This document shows, piece by piece, positions 16,186-24,040 of a DNA stretch of 45,514 bases. The notes beneath the pieces were generated by a model, which worked only from the letters and a program-made list of their open reading frames with translations, was not told the origin of the DNA and did no database searches. This DNA is from Solirubrobacterales bacterium (GTDB lineage Bacteria; Actinomycetota; Thermoleophilia; Solirubrobacterales; 70-9), in the NCBI GenBank assembly GCA_009691195.1, contig SHVA01000019.1, forward strand, positions 1 through 45,514, in the 5' to 3' direction. The position numbers and the translations under genes are program-made. Numbering within the stretch: the stretch's first letter is position 1; every line of letters begins with the position of its first letter.

Positions 16186-16866
16186 ATGAAGACGATCGCG
16201 ATCATCCCAATCAAAACCCTGACGGTGGCGAAAGGGCGCCTAGCCGGCGCCGTCTCCCCCGGAGACCGGGTGCGGCTCGCCGAGGCCATGTTCCTCGACA
16301 CCGTGACCAAGCTGCGGCGCAGCAAGCGAATCGACGAGTCGCTCGTGGTCACCGCCGACCCCTACGTCAGCAGGACCTGTCGCTGGCTGGACGTCGAGGT
16401 CCTGCGCCAGAGCGCCGACGGCAGCCATTCCCAGGCCGCGGTGGCGGGCGCCAGGGCCGCGATGGGCCGGGGTGCCGAACGCGTCGCGATGCTCCCGGCC
16501 GATTGCCCGATGCTCGACCCGGAGGAGCTCGACGCGAAGCTGGGCACGATGCCGCAGTCGGCGCTGATAATCCCCGACCGCCACCAGAACGGCACCAACG
16601 CCCTCATCCTCTCGCCTCCCGATGCCTTCGCACCCGCCTTCGGACCCGACAGCTGCGCACGCCACGTGAGCCGCGCGCGCGCGGCCGAGATCGCCTTCTC
16701 GGTGACCGAGGTCTCCTCGCTCTCACTCGACCTCGATACCTTCGAGGACCTGGTCGCGCTCCGCGACGAGCTGGTCATCGCGCCGGAGCGGGCGCCCCGC
16801 ACCACCGAGGTCATCTTCGAGCTCGAGGCGGCCGTGGGCGACGCCACGGGCTTCGCAGCGGCCTAG
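16186..16866 (+). CDS. cofC: 2-phospho-L-lactate/PEP guanylyltransferase (F420 biosynthesis)
   Basis: This 226-residue CofC/FbiD nucleotidyltransferase makes the guanylylated C3 donor used by CofD. The N-terminus IIPIKTLTVAKGRLAGAVSP has the nucleotide-binding loop with the conserved Lys and Arg. DGSHSQAAVAGARAA, MLPADCPMLDPEEL (metal-binding Asp) and IIPDRHQNGTNALILSPP are family segments. The ATG is preceded by GAGG at a suitable distance. It sits between cofD and cofE, all on the plus strand, with short gaps. Confidence 0.92.
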   Translation: MKTIAIIPIKTLTVAKGRLAGAVSPGDRVRLAEAMFLDTVTKLRRSKRIDESLVVTADPYVSRTCRWLDVEVLRQSADGSHSQAAVAGARAAMGRGAERVAMLPADCPMLDPEELDAKLGTMPQSALIIPDRHQNGTNALILSPPDAFAPAFGPDSCARHVSRARAAEIAFSVTEVSSLSLDLDTFEDLVALRDELVIAPERAPRTTEVIFELEAAVGDATGFAAA

Positions 16867-16876
16867 CGCTCACACC

Positions 16877-17629
16877 TTGGCGGCCGGCGAGATCGTAATC
16901 CGGCCGCTGGCCGGGATCGGGGAGGTGGGCGAGGGAGACGACCTCGGGCGGCTCGTGATGCAGGCCGGCGCGCCCCGTGACGGCGAGGTGGTCGTGCTCT
17001 CACAGAAGATCGTCTCGAAGTCCGAGGGCCGCCTACGCCGGCTCGACGAGGTCGAGCCGGGCGCGGAGGCGAACGAGCTCGCGGGTCGCCTCGACAAGGA
17101 CCCCCGGATCGTGGAGCTGGTGCTCGCCGAGAGCGCGATCGTGATCCGGGCGGAGCGAGGCGTGCTGATCACCGAGACCTCGGGCGGATGGATCTGCGCC
17201 AACGCCGGGATCGACTCATCGAACGTCGGCGAGGACGGCGTGGTGGCGCTGCTGCCCGTGGACGCCGATGCCTCCGCTCGGCGGATCCGCGCCGAGATTG
17301 CGGCGGCGGGTGGCGGCTCACCGGCCGTCGTGATCGCCGACAGCTTCGGGCGAGCGTGGAGGCTCGGGCAAGCCGACATGGCGATCGGGTGTGCGGGGGT
17401 CGCGCCAATCGACGACTGGCGCGGCCGCCACGACCGCGACGGCCGCGAGCTGAGGGCCACCGAGATCGCCCTCGGAGACGAGCTGGCCGCCGCGGCCGAC
17501 CTCGTGCGCACCAAGGACTCGGGGGTTCCGGGCGCGATCCTCAGCGGCCTCGGCCACCGCGTCACGCTCGGGGATGGTCCCGGAGCCGTGGCCCTGCGCC
17601 GCCCGCCGACCGAGGACCTGTTCAGGTAG
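16877..17629 (+). CDS. cofE: Coenzyme F420:L-glutamate ligase, single-domain form
   Basis: This 250-residue ligase adds glutamate to F420-0. It contains LSQKIVSKSEGRLRRL, the ETSGGWICANAGIDSSNVG metal/substrate segment, and IADSFGRAWRLGQADMAIGCAG. It ends at about residue 250, so it lacks the C-terminal nitroreductase-like domain found in mycobacterial FbiB (about 450 residues), which reduces dehydro-F420. That step must be supplied by another gene if the PEP route is used. The start is TTG at 16877, 10 bp after the cofC stop; no nearby ATG exists in frame. The stop is 3 bp from the convergent cupin stop. Confidence 0.88.
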   Translation: MAAGEIVIRPLAGIGEVGEGDDLGRLVMQAGAPRDGEVVVLSQKIVSKSEGRLRRLDEVEPGAEANELAGRLDKDPRIVELVLAESAIVIRAERGVLITETSGGWICANAGIDSSNVGEDGVVALLPVDADASARRIRAEIAAAGGGSPAVVIADSFGRAWRLGQADMAIGCAGVAPIDDWRGRHDRDGRELRATEIALGDELAAAADLVRTKDSGVPGAILSGLGHRVTLGDGPGAVALRRPPTEDLFR

Positions 17630-17632
17630 CGG

Positions 17633-18031
17633 CTACTTCTTGGCGTGGATGGGCTCGGCCGCGCCCTCTTCAGTGAACTCGGGAGGCCTGTAGGCCTCAC
17701 CCGGAGTGGCTCCCACGGCGAGCACCCGCGCCGGCTCGTCGCCGGTGATGATCTTCCGCTTCTCGCCCGGGCCGACCCGCGCGAAGACCCCCGGATCCAG
17801 CTCATGGTCCTCGCCGCCGACCCTCAGCGTCACCCGCCCGGAGAGCACCGTGTAGACCTCCTCCTGGGCGTCGTGGCTCTGGTCGTGCTCGGGATAGCTC
17901 GTGAAGTTGGGGGGAAGCTCGATCACCGCCACGCCGAACGAGGTGATGCCGAGGCCGGCCCTGATGCGGCGGAAGCCGCCGCCGAAGATCGCCTCGAACT
18001 CGTCGAGCCGCTTCACTGTGACGTCGGGCAT
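17633..18031 (-). CDS. Cupin-domain protein
   Basis: This 132-residue single-domain cupin has PEHDQSHDAQEEVYTVLSGR (cupin motif 1: the His and Glu metal ligands are in place) and FARVGPGEKRKIITG (motif 2, where the usual His is replaced). The retained ligands suggest metal binding, but the missing motif-2 His makes a standard dioxygenase role uncertain. It could be a small-molecule binding or isomerase protein. The start at 18031 is set by a good Shine-Dalgarno (GAGGAG, 7 nt upstream). It is convergent with cofE (3-bp gap) and divergent from the M1 peptidase. Confidence 0.82.
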   Translation of the reverse strand: MPDVTVKRLDEFEAIFGGGFRRIRAGLGITSFGVAVIELPPNFTSYPEHDQSHDAQEEVYTVLSGRVTLRVGGEDHELDPGVFARVGPGEKRKIITGDEPARVLAVGATPGEAYRPPEFTEEGAAEPIHAKK

Positions 18032-18133
18032 CGGTCTCTCCTCTGAGTCGGGGGCGCTCGCGACTTGAAGCACGGCGCGCCGCGAACCCTACCTGCGCGG
18101 CGGCCCTCCGCACCGGACGGGCCGTGCCAGAAT

Positions 18134-19534
18134 GTGCAGGTGGGCCTGAAGGCGACCGGCGGGACTCTGTTCGCAATCGGGGCGGCGACCGTCGCCCTGC
18201 TGGCTCCGAGCGCCCACGCGGGCGCCGGCGGCTTCTCCCCCGGGTCAGCCCGAAGCGGCGACCCGTTCTTCCCGCGCGAGGGAAACGGCGGCTACGACGT
18301 CCAACACTACGGAGTCGAGAACTCCTACTCTCCGGGCAAGCGGCGGCTCAGGGGAGCGACGACGATCGACGCCGTGGCGACGCAGGGATTGAGTCGCTTC
18401 TACCTCGACCTGCGAAAGCACATGCGGGTGAGCGCCATCAGCGTCGACGGGCAGCCGGCCAGCTTCGTCCAGCGTGACGGCAAGCTCGCGATCACGCCGG
18501 CCGCCGGCATCCCCGACGGCGACGCCTTCACCGCCGTTGTCAGCTACGACGGCCACCCTCGCCCAGTCGTCGATCCCGACGGCTCCAGCGAGGGCTGGTT
18601 CACCACGGACGACGGCGCCTTCGTAGCGAGTGAGCCGCTTGGAACCACGAGCTGGATGCCGTGCAACGACAGGCCCGACGACAAGGCGAGCTTCGACTTC
18701 GACATCACCGTGCCGAAGCAACTGCGGGTTGCATCCAACGGCACTCTCACCGGCGTCACCCGCACAGAAAGCAAGGCGACCTTCCATTGGAGCCAGCCCG
18801 AGCCGATGGCGACCTACCTCGCGACGACGACGATCGGGCGCTTCCGCTTCCTGCGCTCCAGCCAGGACGGGATCGATTCGCTCGTCGCCCTCGACCCCGG
18901 ATTCGGCCGCCGCACCCCCGCGCCCTTCAAGCGCACCGGCGAGATCCTCGGCGTCTACCAGAAAGCGTTCGGGCCCTATCCGTTCGGATCGACCGGAGCG
19001 ATCCTCGACCCCGGCCCGGTGGGCTTCGCTCTGGAGACGCAGACCCGGCCGATCTATGCATCGCCTCCGAGCACCTACATCCACGCCCACGAGCTGGCCC
19101 ACCAGTGGTTCGGCGACGCGGTCAGCGTCAGCCGCTGGCCCGACATCTGGCTCAACGAGGGGTTCGCGACCTGGGCGTCATGGCTGTGGGAGCAGCACCT
19201 CGGCAAGCGGTCGCTCCACGCCACCTTCCGCAAGGCCTACGAGGCGCCGCTCTCCAAGCGCTTCTGGGGCCCACCGCCGCGGAGGCTCGGCGGCCCCAAG
19301 AACCTCTTCGACTCGAGCGTCTATGTCCGCGGGGCGATGACCCTCGAGGCGCTGAGGGAGAAGATCGGCAACCCCGCCTTCTACGGCCTGCTCCGGTCCT
19401 GGGTGAGTGACCACCTCTACGGCAACGGCAGCACGGCCGAGTTCATCGCCCTGGCCGAGACCACATCGGGCCGGCAACTCGACAAGTTCTTCCGCATCTG
19501 GCTCAAGCGCACGGGCAAGCCCAAGCGCTGGTAA
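18134..19534 (+). CDS. Secreted M1-family (gluzincin) metallopeptidase
   Basis: This 466-residue protein begins with a signal peptide (LFAIGAATVALLAPSAHAGA), then an N-terminal beta domain (YDVQHYGVENSYSP, typical of M1) and the catalytic domain. The zinc site HELAHQWFGD (near residue 319) and the downstream WLNEGFATWASWLWE supply the two His and the Glu ligands. GFALETQTRPIY is the exopeptidase loop region, with GFALE in place of GAMEN. The C-terminal domain of long M1 aminopeptidases is missing, as in short actinobacterial forms. The start is uncertain: GTG 18134 or GTG 18140, both just before the signal sequence. It converges on fbiC with a 19-bp gap. Confidence 0.87.
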   Translation: MQVGLKATGGTLFAIGAATVALLAPSAHAGAGGFSPGSARSGDPFFPREGNGGYDVQHYGVENSYSPGKRRLRGATTIDAVATQGLSRFYLDLRKHMRVSAISVDGQPASFVQRDGKLAITPAAGIPDGDAFTAVVSYDGHPRPVVDPDGSSEGWFTTDDGAFVASEPLGTTSWMPCNDRPDDKASFDFDITVPKQLRVASNGTLTGVTRTESKATFHWSQPEPMATYLATTTIGRFRFLRSSQDGIDSLVALDPGFGRRTPAPFKRTGEILGVYQKAFGPYPFGSTGAILDPGPVGFALETQTRPIYASPPSTYIHAHELAHQWFGDAVSVSRWPDIWLNEGFATWASWLWEQHLGKRSLHATFRKAYEAPLSKRFWGPPPRRLGGPKNLFDSSVYVRGAMTLEALREKIGNPAFYGLLRSWVSDHLYGNGSTAEFIALAETTSGRQLDKFFRIWLKRTGKPKRW

Positions 19535-19553
19535 TGAAGCTGCTGCTGACGGG

Positions 19554-21821
19554 CTAGTACGTCTCGACGATGTCGTAGAGCGTGGTGCGCTGGGCCGGGG
19601 TGCGGCCGGCGGCGCGAGCGGCGCCGATCAGCTCCTCGGGGTCCAGCCGCGTGCCGTGCTGCGAGCCTGCCATCCGCGAGATGTTCTCCTCCATCAGGGT
19701 GCCCCCGAGGTCGTTGACCCCCCAGCGGAGGCTCTCGGTGGCGGCGTCGAGCCCCATCTTCACCCAACTCGCCTGCAGGTTGGGGATCGTCCTGCCGAGC
19801 GCCAGCCTGAAGGCCGCGGTGTGCTTGAGATTCTCACCCCGCTCGATCTCCTCGACCCCGTGGGTCCTGCCCAACAGGGTGTTGAAGGGGATGAAGCTGA
19901 GCGGCACGAACTCGGTGATGCCGCCCGTCCGCTCCTGAAGCTCGCGTATCACCCGCATGTGGGTCGCGAGCTCGGCGGGCTCCTCGATGTGGCCGAACAT
20001 CACCGTCGAGGTCGATCGGAGGCCGGCGCGATGCGACGCCTCGATGATCTCGACCCAGCGCGCCACCGGCAGCTTGTTGGGCGAGATCCGCTGGCGGACG
20101 CCGTCGTGGAGGACCTCGGCGGCGGTCCCGGGAGTTGAGCCGAGCCCGCACTCGATCAGGTACTCGAAGACATCCTGGGGCTGCCGGCCGGAGCGCTCGC
20201 ACATGTAGTGCACCTCCATCGGCGAGTAGGCGTGCAGGTGGATCTCGGGGGCAACCTCCTTCGCCAACGCCAGCCAGCGCCCGTACTCCTCCAGGTTGTA
20301 GTCGGGATGTATGCCCCCCTGCATGCAGATCTCGGTGGCCCCATAGTCGATCGCCTCGCGGATCCGGTCGGCGAACTCGTCCTCGCCGACGTGGTAGGCG
20401 TCGGGGGAGCGCTTGCCCTGCCCGAACCCGCAGAAGGCGCAGCCGACGACGCAGACGTTGGTGAAGTTGATGTTGCGGTTGACGACGAAAGTGGCGACGT
20501 CGCCGGCCAGCTCCTGCCGGAGCTCGTCGGCAACCACCCGCATCTCCTCGATCACCTCAGGCCGAGTCTCAGCGAACAGCGCCGTCAACTCAGCCTCGTC
20601 GAGCGCCTCCCCGCGCCGCCCCTTCTCGATCGCCCGCGGAGCGGCCGCCGGATCCACCACCGTCTCCTGCCGCCTGCCCGACCCTCGCCGCGGAATGAAG
20701 CTCCAGTACTTCAACTTGATGATGTCCAGCACCCCCTGCTCCATCCAATCCCCATCCATGTACTGCGGATAGACACAAAGCCGCTCCGTCAGCGCATACC
20801 CCTTCGGAGCCAGCTCCTTCCGAACCTGATGCGGACTGGGGAAAGGCTCCTCCGGAGAAATGTGATCCCCGTTGGCGGATAGCCCACCCAGGTCCGTGGC
20901 TCCAGCCTCGACCAACTCCGGCCACCAGTCAGCAAGATTCGGAGGCACCTGAATCCCAACCTCCGGCATCAACCTCCGACACGCGGAGACCAGGCGCTTC
21001 ATCTCCTCGATCGAGACATCTGTCGCCCACGCCGGCGCGGAGGGTGGAGACCCCTCCGACGAAACGTGGGGAGCATCAAGCTGCGGGTCGCGCCCCCCCT
21101 GCCGACCGGGTGACCGTGTTGAGGAGGGGGGGCCTCCACCCTCCGCCCACCGTGCGCGAGAGGCAGCATCCGCGATCTCGGCAACCTCAAGCCCGTAGTA
21201 CTTCGGATGCGGAACGTAGTTCTGGAGGATCACCTCCTGAATGTGCCCATGCCGCTCCTGGACCTCAGCAAGCGCCTCAAGCGAGGCGACCCGCTCCTCC
21301 TCGGTTTCCCCGATCCCCACGAGGATCCCGGTCGTAAAGGGAATCTTGAGCTCCCCCGCAGCGTTGATCGTCTCCAGACGCTTCGCGGGGTGCTTCGTGG
21401 GGGAACCGGAGTGGACCGTGTCCATGAGGCGCTCGGAGATCGATTCGAGCATCAGCCCTTGGGACGCCGTCACCTCGCGGAGGCGGCTGAGGTCGTCGCG
21501 ACTCAGGACCCCGAGGTTGGTGTGTGGAAGCAGGCCCCGATCCATCGCTCTCTCGCAGGCCCAGACGACGTAGGAGGTGAAGTCATCGTGGCCCCACGAG
21601 CGGAGCCGCTCGGCGACGACCGGGTTCACCTCCGGCCGCTCGCCGGTCAGGATCAGCAGCTCCTTGGCGTTGCGGCGAACGGCGTTCTCAAGCTGGCGCT
21701 CCACCTCCTCGGGATCGTGGAGGTGGGCCTGCCGGGTCGCGAAGGAGCAGTACTTGCAGTAGCACTGGCACGTCCGGGACAGCGACAGCGTGTAGTTGCG
21801 GGAGAAGGTGATGCGGCGCAT
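19554..21821 (-). CDS. fbiC: FO synthase (fused CofG-CofH), with an in-frame palindromic insert
   Basis: This 755-residue bifunctional radical SAM enzyme makes the deazaflavin Fo from tyrosine and a ribityl pyrimidine. The CofG half has the cluster motif CQCYCKYC (CxxxCxxC) near residues 18-25. The CofH half has CVVGCAFC (CxxxCxxC) near residue 460. QVPPNLADWWPELVEAGATD and SANGDHISPE are CofG hallmarks. Between about residues 224 and 262 a segment rich in Gly, Pro and Ser (GGGPPSSTRSPGRQGGRDPQ and following) interrupts the CofG domain; it is encoded by a 110-bp palindromic element. Both Fe-S motifs and the frame are intact, so the protein is probably functional. It is transcribed apart from npdG-cofDCE. 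Confidence 0.93.
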   Translation of the reverse strand: MRRITFSRNYTLSLSRTCQCYCKYCSFATRQAHLHDPEEVERQLENAVRRNAKELLILTGERPEVNPVVAERLRSWGHDDFTSYVVWACERAMDRGLLPHTNLGVLSRDDLSRLREVTASQGLMLESISERLMDTVHSGSPTKHPAKRLETINAAGELKIPFTTGILVGIGETEEERVASLEALAEVQERHGHIQEVILQNYVPHPKYYGLEVAEIADAASRARWAEGGGPPSSTRSPGRQGGRDPQLDAPHVSSEGSPPSAPAWATDVSIEEMKRLVSACRRLMPEVGIQVPPNLADWWPELVEAGATDLGGLSANGDHISPEEPFPSPHQVRKELAPKGYALTERLCVYPQYMDGDWMEQGVLDIIKLKYWSFIPRRGSGRRQETVVDPAAAPRAIEKGRRGEALDEAELTALFAETRPEVIEEMRVVADELRQELAGDVATFVVNRNINFTNVCVVGCAFCGFGQGKRSPDAYHVGEDEFADRIREAIDYGATEICMQGGIHPDYNLEEYGRWLALAKEVAPEIHLHAYSPMEVHYMCERSGRQPQDVFEYLIECGLGSTPGTAAEVLHDGVRQRISPNKLPVARWVEIIEASHRAGLRSTSTVMFGHIEEPAELATHMRVIRELQERTGGITEFVPLSFIPFNTLLGRTHGVEEIERGENLKHTAAFRLALGRTIPNLQASWVKMGLDAATESLRWGVNDLGGTLMEENISRMAGSQHGTRLDPEELIGAARAAGRTPAQRTTLYDIVETY
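21037..21146. repeat. 110-bp palindromic (MITE-like) element inside fbiC
   Basis: A perfect 13-bp inverted repeat, GCGGAGGGTGGAG at 21037-21049 and its complement at 21134-21146, bounds the element. Further C/G-run complementarity lies just inside. It is read through as coding sequence of fbiC on the minus strand and adds about 37 residues of low-complexity character. Exact ends and any target duplication cannot be set from one copy. No second copy was seen in the window. Confidence 0.6.
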
Positions 21822-21865
21822 GGTTGCGCTGTCAAGCTACACCGAGCGCTCGCCCGGCAGCCCCT

Positions 21866-22315
21866 TCAGACGGCGGCTGCGGCGATCTCACCGATTGCGG
21901 TCCGCTCGTCCTCGCTGACCCGCTCGCCCCCGATACCGAGGAAGCCCTCCTTGCGGGCGTTGGCGACGCGGTCGGCAAGAGTGCGGATGAACTGCTTGTA
22001 CTCCTGAAGCTCTTCCGGGGTGCCCTTCTGCTCGACCAGGGCGACGGCGTCGCGGATCTGCTGGAGGTGACGCTCCTTGATCTCCTCCTGGGAGCCCGCC
22101 TTGGTCTTGTCGATCTCGGGCTTGGCCGCGACCAGCTCGTCGAGCAGCGGGCTGTCACCGTGGTTCTCTCGAGCCTCCGTGTACATCTTCGCCATCGAGA
22201 AGGTCTCGCGGATCGAGCCGCCGCGGTCGGCCATGATCACGATCATCCCGGCGCCGGTCGGCGCCTCGAGCAGGAGCTCCCACTCCTCGTCGCTGTAGTC
22301 AGCCTTGCCGGTCAT
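21866..22315 (-). CDS. Conserved hypothetical protein, alpha-helical
   Basis: This 149-residue soluble protein has DEEWELLLEAPTGAGMIVIM and MADRGGSIRETFSMAKMYTE near the N-terminus, and a helical C-terminal half (ELQEYKQFIRTLADRVANAR). The pattern recalls uncharacterised actinobacterial proteins of the same length, but I know of no assigned function. A good Shine-Dalgarno (GGAGG, 6 nt upstream) supports the ATG at 22315. It lies 30 bp after the aquaporin gene on the same strand, so the two may be co-transcribed. There are no membrane segments and no cysteines. Confidence 0.78.
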   Translation of the reverse strand: MTGKADYSDEEWELLLEAPTGAGMIVIMADRGGSIRETFSMAKMYTEARENHGDSPLLDELVAAKPEIDKTKAGSQEEIKERHLQQIRDAVALVEQKGTPEELQEYKQFIRTLADRVANARKEGFLGIGGERVSEDERTAIGEIAAAAV

Positions 22316-22345
22316 CGAGGGCCTCCGCCGTCAGGTCGGGCGGCT

Positions 22346-23197
22346 CTAGCCGCCGACGATGCCGCCGGGGGGCGACGAGGGAGGCTTGGGGGGCCCGCCG
22401 GTCGAGGCGGGGCCGCCCATGGTCTCCTGACGGAACGGCGGCGCCTCGTCCGCGGGCGGAGCCGGGCCTCGCGGCGCGATCGTGTCAGCCAGCGCCTGAC
22501 CGGGCCCGCTCACGGGCTCGATCACGAACTTGTAGAGAGCCGCAGCCAGGCCGGCGCCGACGAAGGGGCCGGCGAGGTAGGGCCAGACATCGGCGAAGTT
22601 GTTGCCGACCAGCGCGGGGCCGAACCAGCGGGCGGGGTTGAACGAGCCGCCGTCGAGCGGTCCGATCACCATCACCAGCATGCCCACCGTCGTGCCGATG
22701 GCGAGGGGCGCCCACTCCCGGCGCGCGCCGGGGTTGAGCACCACGCAGAGCACGACCATGACCAACACGAAGGCGCCGATCGCCTCGAGCAGGCCGGCCT
22801 GGAGGCTTCCGCCGATCAGGGCACTCGGCTGGACCGCGCCGTAGTCGGAGGCGCGACCCTCGTCGAGCAGGAACGCCTTGCAGAGCAGGGCGCCCAGGAC
22901 GCCACCTGAGAGCTGGGCGAGGATGTAAACGACCGCGTCCATCGGGTCGATCCGGCGCAGGACTGCGAAGCCGAAGGTGATCGCGGGGTTGAAGTGCCCA
23001 CCGCTCGCGACCCCGATGCTGACGATCAGCCCGAAGAAGAGGAAGGCCTGTACGAGCCCGACAACGGCGTAGTCGGATCCGAACTGGGCGTTCTGCCCGA
23101 CGGCGACAAAGAGAACCACAACGCTGCAGATGAAGAACACGAGCAGCATCGTTCCGATCAATTCGGCGATATAGGCGGCGAGACCTCGATCTCTCAC
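22346..23197 (-). CDS. MIP-family channel (aquaporin/glycerol facilitator)
   Basis: This 283-residue membrane channel has six transmembrane segments and two half-helices. The first NPA box is GHFNPAITFGFAV and the second is SFNPARWFGPALV; both Asn-Pro-Ala motifs are intact. Length and spacing match aquaporins. The C-terminal 45 residues are Pro/Gly-rich (GGPASTGGPPKPPSSPPGG) and probably disordered. Whether water, glycerol or another small neutral solute passes cannot be decided. The GTG start at 23197 is preceded by AGGAGGG about 10 nt upstream, which is a strong ribosome site. Confidence 0.9.
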   Translation of the reverse strand: MRDRGLAAYIAELIGTMLLVFFICSVVVLFVAVGQNAQFGSDYAVVGLVQAFLFFGLIVSIGVASGGHFNPAITFGFAVLRRIDPMDAVVYILAQLSGGVLGALLCKAFLLDEGRASDYGAVQPSALIGGSLQAGLLEAIGAFVLVMVVLCVVLNPGARREWAPLAIGTTVGMLVMVIGPLDGGSFNPARWFGPALVGNNFADVWPYLAGPFVGAGLAAALYKFVIEPVSGPGQALADTIAPRGPAPPADEAPPFRQETMGGPASTGGPPKPPSSPPGGIVGG

Positions 23198-23301
23198 TAG
23201 AAACGACCCTCCTCGTAGCTCTGGAATCCACGCCCTGCGGCGAAGTCGCCGGCAGTCTATCCAGACTTCTCGCTCGACCGCGAACCAAACATCAAGGCGA
23301 G

Positions 23302-23628
23302 CTAGGTCGAGGCGAGAAGCCGCTCCACCAGCGCGGGCATCTCGCGGGCCATGCGCGACCGCGGGACCGCCAGATCCACCCCGGCGTCCTCGGCGCGGCG
23401 CTTGGTCTCGACGTCGACGTGCGAGTAGAAGCCGAGCACCGGCACGCCCCGCCCGGTGAGCCCGGCGACGTCGTTCTCAGCGAGGTCGGCGACGATCAGG
23501 TCAGCGGCGGTGAGGGCCTCATCGTCGGCGGAGGCGCGGAGCTCGACATCGTGGCCGGCAGCGATCAGGGTCTGCTGCACCCTGCTGCCGAACATCAGGT
23601 CGGGAACCAGGGCGACGATGCGGGCCAA
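23302..23628 (-). CDS. Degenerate response-regulator receiver-like protein
   Basis: This 108-residue single-domain protein has the CheY-like alternation of strands and helices: MARIVALVPDLMFGSRVQQTL, then DLIVADLAEND, VPVLGFYSHVD and LAVPRSRMAREMPALVERLL. The phospho-acceptor strand DLIVADL retains an Asp, but the acidic pair near residue 10 is reduced to one Asp and the conserved C-terminal Lys region reads VPRSRM. Phosphorylation is therefore doubtful. It starts with TTG one base after the stop of the gene before it, which implies coupled translation. It could serve as a protein-interaction module. Confidence 0.65.
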   Translation of the reverse strand: MARIVALVPDLMFGSRVQQTLIAAGHDVELRASADDEALTAADLIVADLAENDVAGLTGRGVPVLGFYSHVDVETKRRAEDAGVDLAVPRSRMAREMPALVERLLAST

Positions 23629-23629
23629 G

Positions 23630-23992
23630 CTAGAGGCTTCGCCTGCGGCGGAAGTCCTGCCGGACGCTCTCCGGCCTCCCCCACATCTGCACGACCTCGG
23701 CGCGGCCCTCGTGGAAGTCGCGCAGAACCATCTCGCCGGTTATTCCCTCCCGGTCGAGCTTGCGCAGAACCCCGCCGACCGTCTCGGCGGCCGCGGCATG
23801 TCCGAAGCGGTGGGCGACCAGGATCCGCCAGTGCCAGCCGGCCTTGGAGTACGGCTGGGCGTTGATCGCGCTGAGCAGCACGGCGCCGTCGACGTAGCGG
23901 CCCTCATCGTGGATCCGAAGGTCGAGCACGAGGTCGGTCCAGTCGTCGGGGAGCGACTCGACGATTCCCTTGAACTCGGAGGCGAGGCCCAT
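23630..23992 (-). CDS. Conserved hypothetical protein
   Basis: This 120-residue soluble protein contains FKGIVESLPDDWTDLVLDLRIHDEGRYVDGAVLLSAINAQ, GWHWRILVAHRFGHAAA, and LRKLDREGITGEMVLRDFHEGRAE, in a mixed alpha/beta pattern. I do not recognise a named domain. The ATG at 23992 is preferred over an in-frame TTG three codons earlier. It sits 48 bp after the DtxR-type regulator and one base before the receiver-like gene, so it probably belongs to the same transcript. There are no membrane segments. Confidence 0.7.
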   Translation of the reverse strand: MGLASEFKGIVESLPDDWTDLVLDLRIHDEGRYVDGAVLLSAINAQPYSKAGWHWRILVAHRFGHAAAAETVGGVLRKLDREGITGEMVLRDFHEGRAEVVQMWGRPESVRQDFRRRRSL

Positions 23993-24040
23993 GGATGGCA
24001 AATTAGCCGAAGAGGACCCCTTGGCGGAGGAGGAGTCGGC

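Noticed and set aside
20560-21200. Possible horizontally acquired segment in fbiC because codon use looks somewhat different
   Set aside because: The difference is judged by eye only, both halves match FO synthase throughout, and the palindromic insert explains the clearest break.
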